A stretch of 16,819 nt of DNA, from positions 1-16,819 of the forward strand of contig CAIPFS010000695.1 of assembly GCA_903864375.1 (NCBI GenBank), in the 5' to 3' direction. Origin of the DNA: an uncultured Verrucomicrobiota bacterium (GTDB lineage Bacteria > Verrucomicrobiota > Verrucomicrobiia > Limisphaerales > UBA9464). The notes beneath the pieces were generated by a model. That model saw only the letters and a program-made list of their open reading frames with translations, did no database searches and was not told the DNA's origin. Positions within the stretch are counted from its first letter, which is position 1. Every line of letters begins with the position of its first letter. The translations under genes and the position numbers were made by a program. Positions 13,360-16,819 of this stretch are shown piece after piece.

Positions 13360-15354
13360 ATGAGTTCCATGAATCGATTCCCATCTACGTTCAACAGTTT
13401 TGCGCGTCGAATGACCCGGGAGAAGGCGTTGGTCCGGTCCCGGTTCCTGGCTTTGCTGTTTCTGATTGGGGGCGGGGAATTTGCCCGGGCACAATCCACC
13501 AACGGTTTCAGCTATATCAATTCGGGTGGAGCCATCACCATCACCGGCTATGACTGTTCCTCCAACCTTGCGGTCATCCCGCCGGTTGTAGAGGGCTTGC
13601 CGGTGACGAGCATCGGATCCCATGTCTTCTATCAATGCGCCAAGTTAACCGGCGTTACCATACCGGACACGGTCACCAATATTTCGGACTACGCGTTCTA
13701 TGGCTGCTCCGGGCTGTCCCATGTGGTCATTCCAGGGAAGGTGGCGATCATTGGAGATTATGCCTTTGCCTCCTCCGGGCTCGTTCAAGTCGACATCCCC
13801 GCCAGTGTCGTGAGTCTGGGGGACTATGTCTTTCAATATTGCGGTGGTCTTCTCGCCTTTAACGTGGATGCGTCGAATCCAAACTATTCCAGCCAGGATG
13901 GAGTGCTTTTCGACAAGAACCTGACGATTCTGTATCGGTACCCTGAAGCATTGACGACGGCGGATTATTCGATCCCCGCCACTGTTACGACAATTGGGTA
14001 CGGGGCATTCCAGGCGTCCAAGCTGACATCCGTGACCGTCCCCCCTGGGATCAAGAGCCTTCTGGACGATGCCTTCAGTGGGTCCGTGAAGTTGAATTCC
14101 ATTTCACTCCCGGTCGGCGTCAGCCTGATCGGTGATTCGGCCTTCTCCGGGTGCGCCAGCCTGGCCGACGCGGTGATTCCCAACACGGTTTTCAACATTG
14201 GAAATTATCTATTTTTTCAATGTGGCAAACTCACGAACGCCCCCCTCCCGCTGACCACGGTTTCGGTCGGGGATTACGCGTTTGCGGGTACCAGCCTGTC
14301 CGATGCGAATCTTCCGAACGGAGTGGTCAGCGTAGGGCAGTTTGCCTTCTCGAGTTGCTCGCGGTTGACCAGCATCTCCATACCCAAAACGGTAACCTTT
14401 CTTGCGGCCAATGCCCTCAATCAATGTTCCCGGTTGTCTGAAATCCAGGTGGATCCCCTGAATACCGTCTACAGCAGTCTGGCGGGCGTGCTTTTCGACA
14501 AGAAGCGGAGTGTCTTGATTCAGTATCCGTTGGGCATCACCGCCGCCACCTACACCATCCCCAATGGGGTTGTCACCATCGGAAACGGGGCATTTTCGGG
14601 CGTCAGCCTCAATCACGTCAATATTCCGAACAGCGTCACGACCATCGGCGCGTTTGCATTTTCGGGTTCCAGTCTGACTTCCATTGAGATCCCCAGCGGT
14701 ACGATCAATCTGGGAAATGGTGCCTTCTACGGTTGTTCCAGTCTGACCGATGTCGAGATTCCCGTGGGAGTGGGGCGAATCGGTGACTATACCTTTCAGT
14801 ACTGCTACCGCCTGACGAACATCAGCATCCCGCCGAGCGTCAACCGGATTGGGCAATATGCCTTCTTTGGTTGCACCAAGCTTCCGGTGATTACGATTCC
14901 CGGAAGCGTCACCAATGTCGGAACCGCCGCGTTTGCCCAATGTCCGGTCCTGTTGCTGGCCAATTTTGAGGGCCATCCGCCCACCACCGATTCCTTGACG
15001 CTGTTCACCGAATCTCCGACCACAGTCTGCTATCTTCCCGGGGCCACCGGCTGGGGAAAAACCTACGGTGGTGCGCCCACCGCCGTTTGTGCATTCCTGA
15101 ATCCCGTCATTCTGACGACCGGTTCTTCCGTCGGAATTTCCGACAAGGGATTTGGATTTCTGATCACCTGGGCGACGAACTCCTCCGTGGTGGTGGAGGC
15201 AACTTCCGTGATCGCCCCCCCACAGTGGGTGCCCATCAGCACCAACAGCATCAGCTTCGTTCCCGGCAGCTCCGATCCTTCCAACGGAGTCAGCGCCTTT
15301 ACCGATTCAACCTTCGCGAGTCATCCGGGCCGGTTTTATCGTATCCGGTGGTAG
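13360..15354 (+). CDS. Secreted BspA-type leucine-rich repeat protein
   Basis: Protein of 664 residues made of about 17 LRR_5 (BspA/Treponema-type) repeats of roughly 22-24 residues with the pattern IGxxAFxxCxxLTxVxIPxxVT. Examples are SIGSHVFYQCAKLTGVTIP and RIGQYAFFGCTKLPVITIP. Two island segments, NPNYSSQDGVLFDK (from residue 173) and NTVYSSLAGVLFDK (from residue 368), each followed by a tyrosine-rich half-repeat, show an internal duplication with a 195-residue period. The export signal is RSRFLALLFLIGGGEFARAQ; the ATG at 13411 would give a more compact signal than ATG 13360. The last 80 residues form a separate domain ending VSAFTD..PGRFYRIRW, like the tail of the pseudogene upstream. Such proteins are cell-surface or secreted and often bind proteins or surfaces; the ligand is unknown. 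It stands alone, with terminator-like elements on both sides. Confidence 0.9.
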   Translation: MSSMNRFPSTFNSFARRMTREKALVRSRFLALLFLIGGGEFARAQSTNGFSYINSGGAITITGYDCSSNLAVIPPVVEGLPVTSIGSHVFYQCAKLTGVTIPDTVTNISDYAFYGCSGLSHVVIPGKVAIIGDYAFASSGLVQVDIPASVVSLGDYVFQYCGGLLAFNVDASNPNYSSQDGVLFDKNLTILYRYPEALTTADYSIPATVTTIGYGAFQASKLTSVTVPPGIKSLLDDAFSGSVKLNSISLPVGVSLIGDSAFSGCASLADAVIPNTVFNIGNYLFFQCGKLTNAPLPLTTVSVGDYAFAGTSLSDANLPNGVVSVGQFAFSSCSRLTSISIPKTVTFLAANALNQCSRLSEIQVDPLNTVYSSLAGVLFDKKRSVLIQYPLGITAATYTIPNGVVTIGNGAFSGVSLNHVNIPNSVTTIGAFAFSGSSLTSIEIPSGTINLGNGAFYGCSSLTDVEIPVGVGRIGDYTFQYCYRLTNISIPPSVNRIGQYAFFGCTKLPVITIPGSVTNVGTAAFAQCPVLLLANFEGHPPTTDSLTLFTESPTTVCYLPGATGWGKTYGGAPTAVCAFLNPVILTTGSSVGISDKGFGFLITWATNSSVVVEATSVIAPPQWVPISTNSISFVPGSSDPSNGVSAFTDSTFASHPGRFYRIRW

Positions 15355-15375
15355 TTGGGATACCGGCTGGCGGTT

Positions 15376-15401
15376 CGGTTGGAAGAATTGCCTTCCAACC
15401 G
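15376..15401. terminator. Hairpin between the convergent LRR and eutC genes
   Basis: Perfect 10-bp inverted repeat CGGTTGGAAG (15376-15385) / CTTCCAACCG (15392-15401) with a 6-nt loop, 22 nt after the LRR stop and 117 nt beyond the convergent eutC stop. It lacks a directly adjacent T-run (TTTT occurs only near 15416). It may be a weak bidirectional terminator. Confidence 0.5.
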
Positions 15402-15517
15402 GGTTCTGGACCAACCTTTTCCCCTTGGAAATGTGGGGTGCCCCGCTCCAGGCCACGGTCGAGAGGTGGGTGTTTCCCGGTGAGTGTGAGTTGCACATCC
15501 GCCGGTAATCGAGTCGA

Positions 15518-16330
15518 TCAGGAAAAGGCGACAACGCGGGGAAGGGCGACGGACGGATGACCTTCCTTGATCTTTGGACCGCTGGTCTGGCGATCGCGAA
15601 TCTGTGCTGCGAGGGACAGGATTCGTTCAACGGCCTCGCCCGTTGGTACTCCCCGGGAATGGATGTTCGATATCAGATTGCGGTGAGCATCCGTCTGTCC
15701 TCGACGCGGACGGAAGGCGAGATAGGCGCTCAGGCTTTCGGCGGTGGCGAGACCAGGTCTCTCACCCACCAGCAGGACCACCACTTGGGGGCCCAGGATT
15801 CTTCCGACTTCATTCAAGACCCCGACGCGGCAGTAACGGATACAAAACGGCTGCCCGATCGACCAACCCTGGGCGGTGGCGCATTGGATCAATTCGGGCA
15901 GCAGAGCAGGCACTTGCTGCCGTGTCGCAGCCGCTGACAAACCGTCACCCACGACAATCTGAAGCTCCGCGGCGGTACGGCACCTGGCGCGCAGTCTCTG
16001 CTCGGCGTCGGCACCCAGGCATCTTCCCAAATCCGGTCTCAGAAGGTATTCCGATTTGGACCGGGCCAGTGTCTGCACTTCAAACAGGCCAAGTTGGGCA
16101 ATTAAATCGGTCGGCAGGTCCTGTTCCATTTGAAACTCTCCCAGGACCGCATCCTGCGCGACCGCGTGGTCCCGGCGCAGTTCCAATTGCGTGCGGGTCC
16201 GATAGCTGGGGCCGGCGCGCCCGGTCAGAAGTCGTGCCGGGGTGATGGATTGAACCGCCACCATCGAAGGTGCCGGTGGGGATGACACAGAATGGTCGGA
16301 TCCGGGCAGGGGACTCAGGTCACTGTTCAT
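15518..16330 (-). CDS. eutC: Ethanolamine ammonia-lyase small subunit
   Basis: Small subunit (270 residues) of the adenosylcobalamin-dependent enzyme that splits ethanolamine into acetaldehyde and ammonia; it works as a complex with EutB. Family segments are visible in order: LLTGRAGPSYRTRTQLELRRDHAVAQDAV (34-62), KSEYLLRPDLGRCL (92-105), QIVVGDGLSAAA (124-135), VVVLLVGERPGL (183-194) with AESLSAYLAFRPRRG, and HRNLISNIHSRGVPTGEA (216-233). The length is close to the usual 250-300. The first 25 residues are variable. The start ATG overlaps the eutB stop (ATGA), the normal eutBC arrangement. No shell-protein or other eut genes are in the window, so a small catabolic eutBC unit is possible. Its partner eutB carries a stop codon, which puts the function of the pair in doubt. 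Confidence 0.95.
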   Translation of the reverse strand: MNSDLSPLPGSDHSVSSPPAPSMVAVQSITPARLLTGRAGPSYRTRTQLELRRDHAVAQDAVLGEFQMEQDLPTDLIAQLGLFEVQTLARSKSEYLLRPDLGRCLGADAEQRLRARCRTAAELQIVVGDGLSAAATRQQVPALLPELIQCATAQGWSIGQPFCIRYCRVGVLNEVGRILGPQVVVLLVGERPGLATAESLSAYLAFRPRRGQTDAHRNLISNIHSRGVPTGEAVERILSLAAQIRDRQTSGPKIKEGHPSVALPRVVAFS

Positions 16331-16819
16331 GAAGAGGGAAGGAGTCGGGTCATTTCCTTGAGCCAGCGTTCTGCTGAAGTGGGATCGTCAACCAATTTAC
16401 CGTGACGATAGAGGCCATGAGCCTCCAGCCACTCACCAAACTCAGGGGCCGGACCAAGATTCAACAACTGTCGGACGCCGGCGGCATCATGGTAACTGGT
16501 CGATTGATAGTTCAGCATGACGTCGTCGCTACAGGGCACTCCCATGAAATAATTGCAACCGGCGGTGGCAAGAAGCACGAGAAGGTTGTCGGCCGAATTC
16601 TGATCCGCAGCGGCGTGATTGGTATAACAAACATCCACCCCCATGGGCAGACCCAGTAATTTCCCCATGAAGTGGTCTTCCAATCCAGCGCGAATGATCT
16701 GTCGCTCATCAAAGAGGTACTCGGGTCCGATGAATCAGACGACGGAATTGACGAGGAACGGGTCCAGTGTCCTTGCCACTCCGTAGGCCCGGGCTTCCAG
16801 GGTGACTTGATCGACACCA
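16327..16819 (-). pseudogene. eutB: Ethanolamine ammonia-lyase large subunit, 3' part, interrupted by in-frame TGA
   Basis: The last part of EutB, the catalytic cobalamin- and substrate-binding TIM-barrel subunit; the 5' part is outside the window. From the edge the frame reads DQVTLEARAYGVARTLDP, then FLVNSVV, then TGA (16735-16737), and continues in the same frame with FIGPEYLFDERQIIRAG, MGVDVCYTNHAAADQN, LATAGCNYFMGVPCSDDVML and a normal C-terminus to the TGA at 16327-16329. EutB proteins have glycine at the stop position (VVGFIGPEYL), so one base change GGA to TGA explains it. Sequence on both sides is otherwise intact and highly conserved, which means either a very recent nonsense mutation or a base-calling error. 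Restart within the last 135 codons could not give an active enzyme. It overlaps eutC by ATGA. Confidence 0.9.

Noticed and set aside
16735..16737. Selenocysteine at the eutB TGA
   Set aside because: The family has glycine there, not cysteine, and I see no convincing SECIS-like hairpin just downstream.

Overview
The window looks like a chromosomal segment of a Gram-negative bacterium, most likely a member of the Verrucomicrobiota. Three things suggest this. There is an outer-membrane TonB-dependent receptor. Ribosome binding sites are weak or absent before most starts. Two unrelated proteins (12162-13106 and 13360-15354) end in the same kind of C-terminal module (NW/QW..STN...TD...FYR), which I associate with secreted verrucomicrobial proteins. 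The phylum is an inference. No rRNA, tRNA, CRISPR array, insertion sequence or integrase was seen.

Layout. (1) 1-1125, minus strand: a sigma-54 activator of the NtrC type, cut by the left edge. (2) 4163-1277, minus strand: a three-gene operon with ATGA overlaps, encoding a MarR-type regulator, a CPBP/CAAX-like membrane protease and a large ROK-family sugar-kinase-like protein. (3) 4164-4413: a divergent regulatory region with a perfect-looking sigma-54 promoter (4309-4325), a 28-bp imperfect palindrome over its expected start site, and an upstream inverted repeat. (4) 4414-11633, plus strand: a TonB-dependent receptor, a terminator-like hairpin, then four tightly packed genes for a NUP-family purine nucleoside protein, an exported adenosine deaminase, an AzgA-type purine-base permease and a lipoprotein nucleosidase. 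(5) 11634-13106: hairpins, a possible 42-aa membrane peptide, and a decayed alkaline-phosphatase-superfamily gene. (6) 13360-15354: a secreted BspA-type leucine-rich repeat protein. (7) 16819-15518, minus strand: eutB (3' part, with an in-frame TGA) and eutC of ethanolamine ammonia-lyase.

The most interesting unit is the 4414-11633 cluster. It reads as a purine-nucleoside scavenging locus working across the envelope. The receptor would bring nucleosides or a nucleic-acid fragment through the outer membrane. Exported deaminase and nucleosidase-fold proteins would convert adenosine to inosine and then to a free base. The AzgA permease would import the base. The sigma-54 promoter, the NtrC-type activator nearby, the ammonia-releasing deaminase and the ethanolamine ammonia-lyase genes together suggest a link to nitrogen acquisition. 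That link is inferred.

Two genes appear damaged: the phosphatase relative (two in-frame stops, a replaced metal ligand, missing N- and C-terminal catalytic parts) and eutB (one glycine codon read as TGA).
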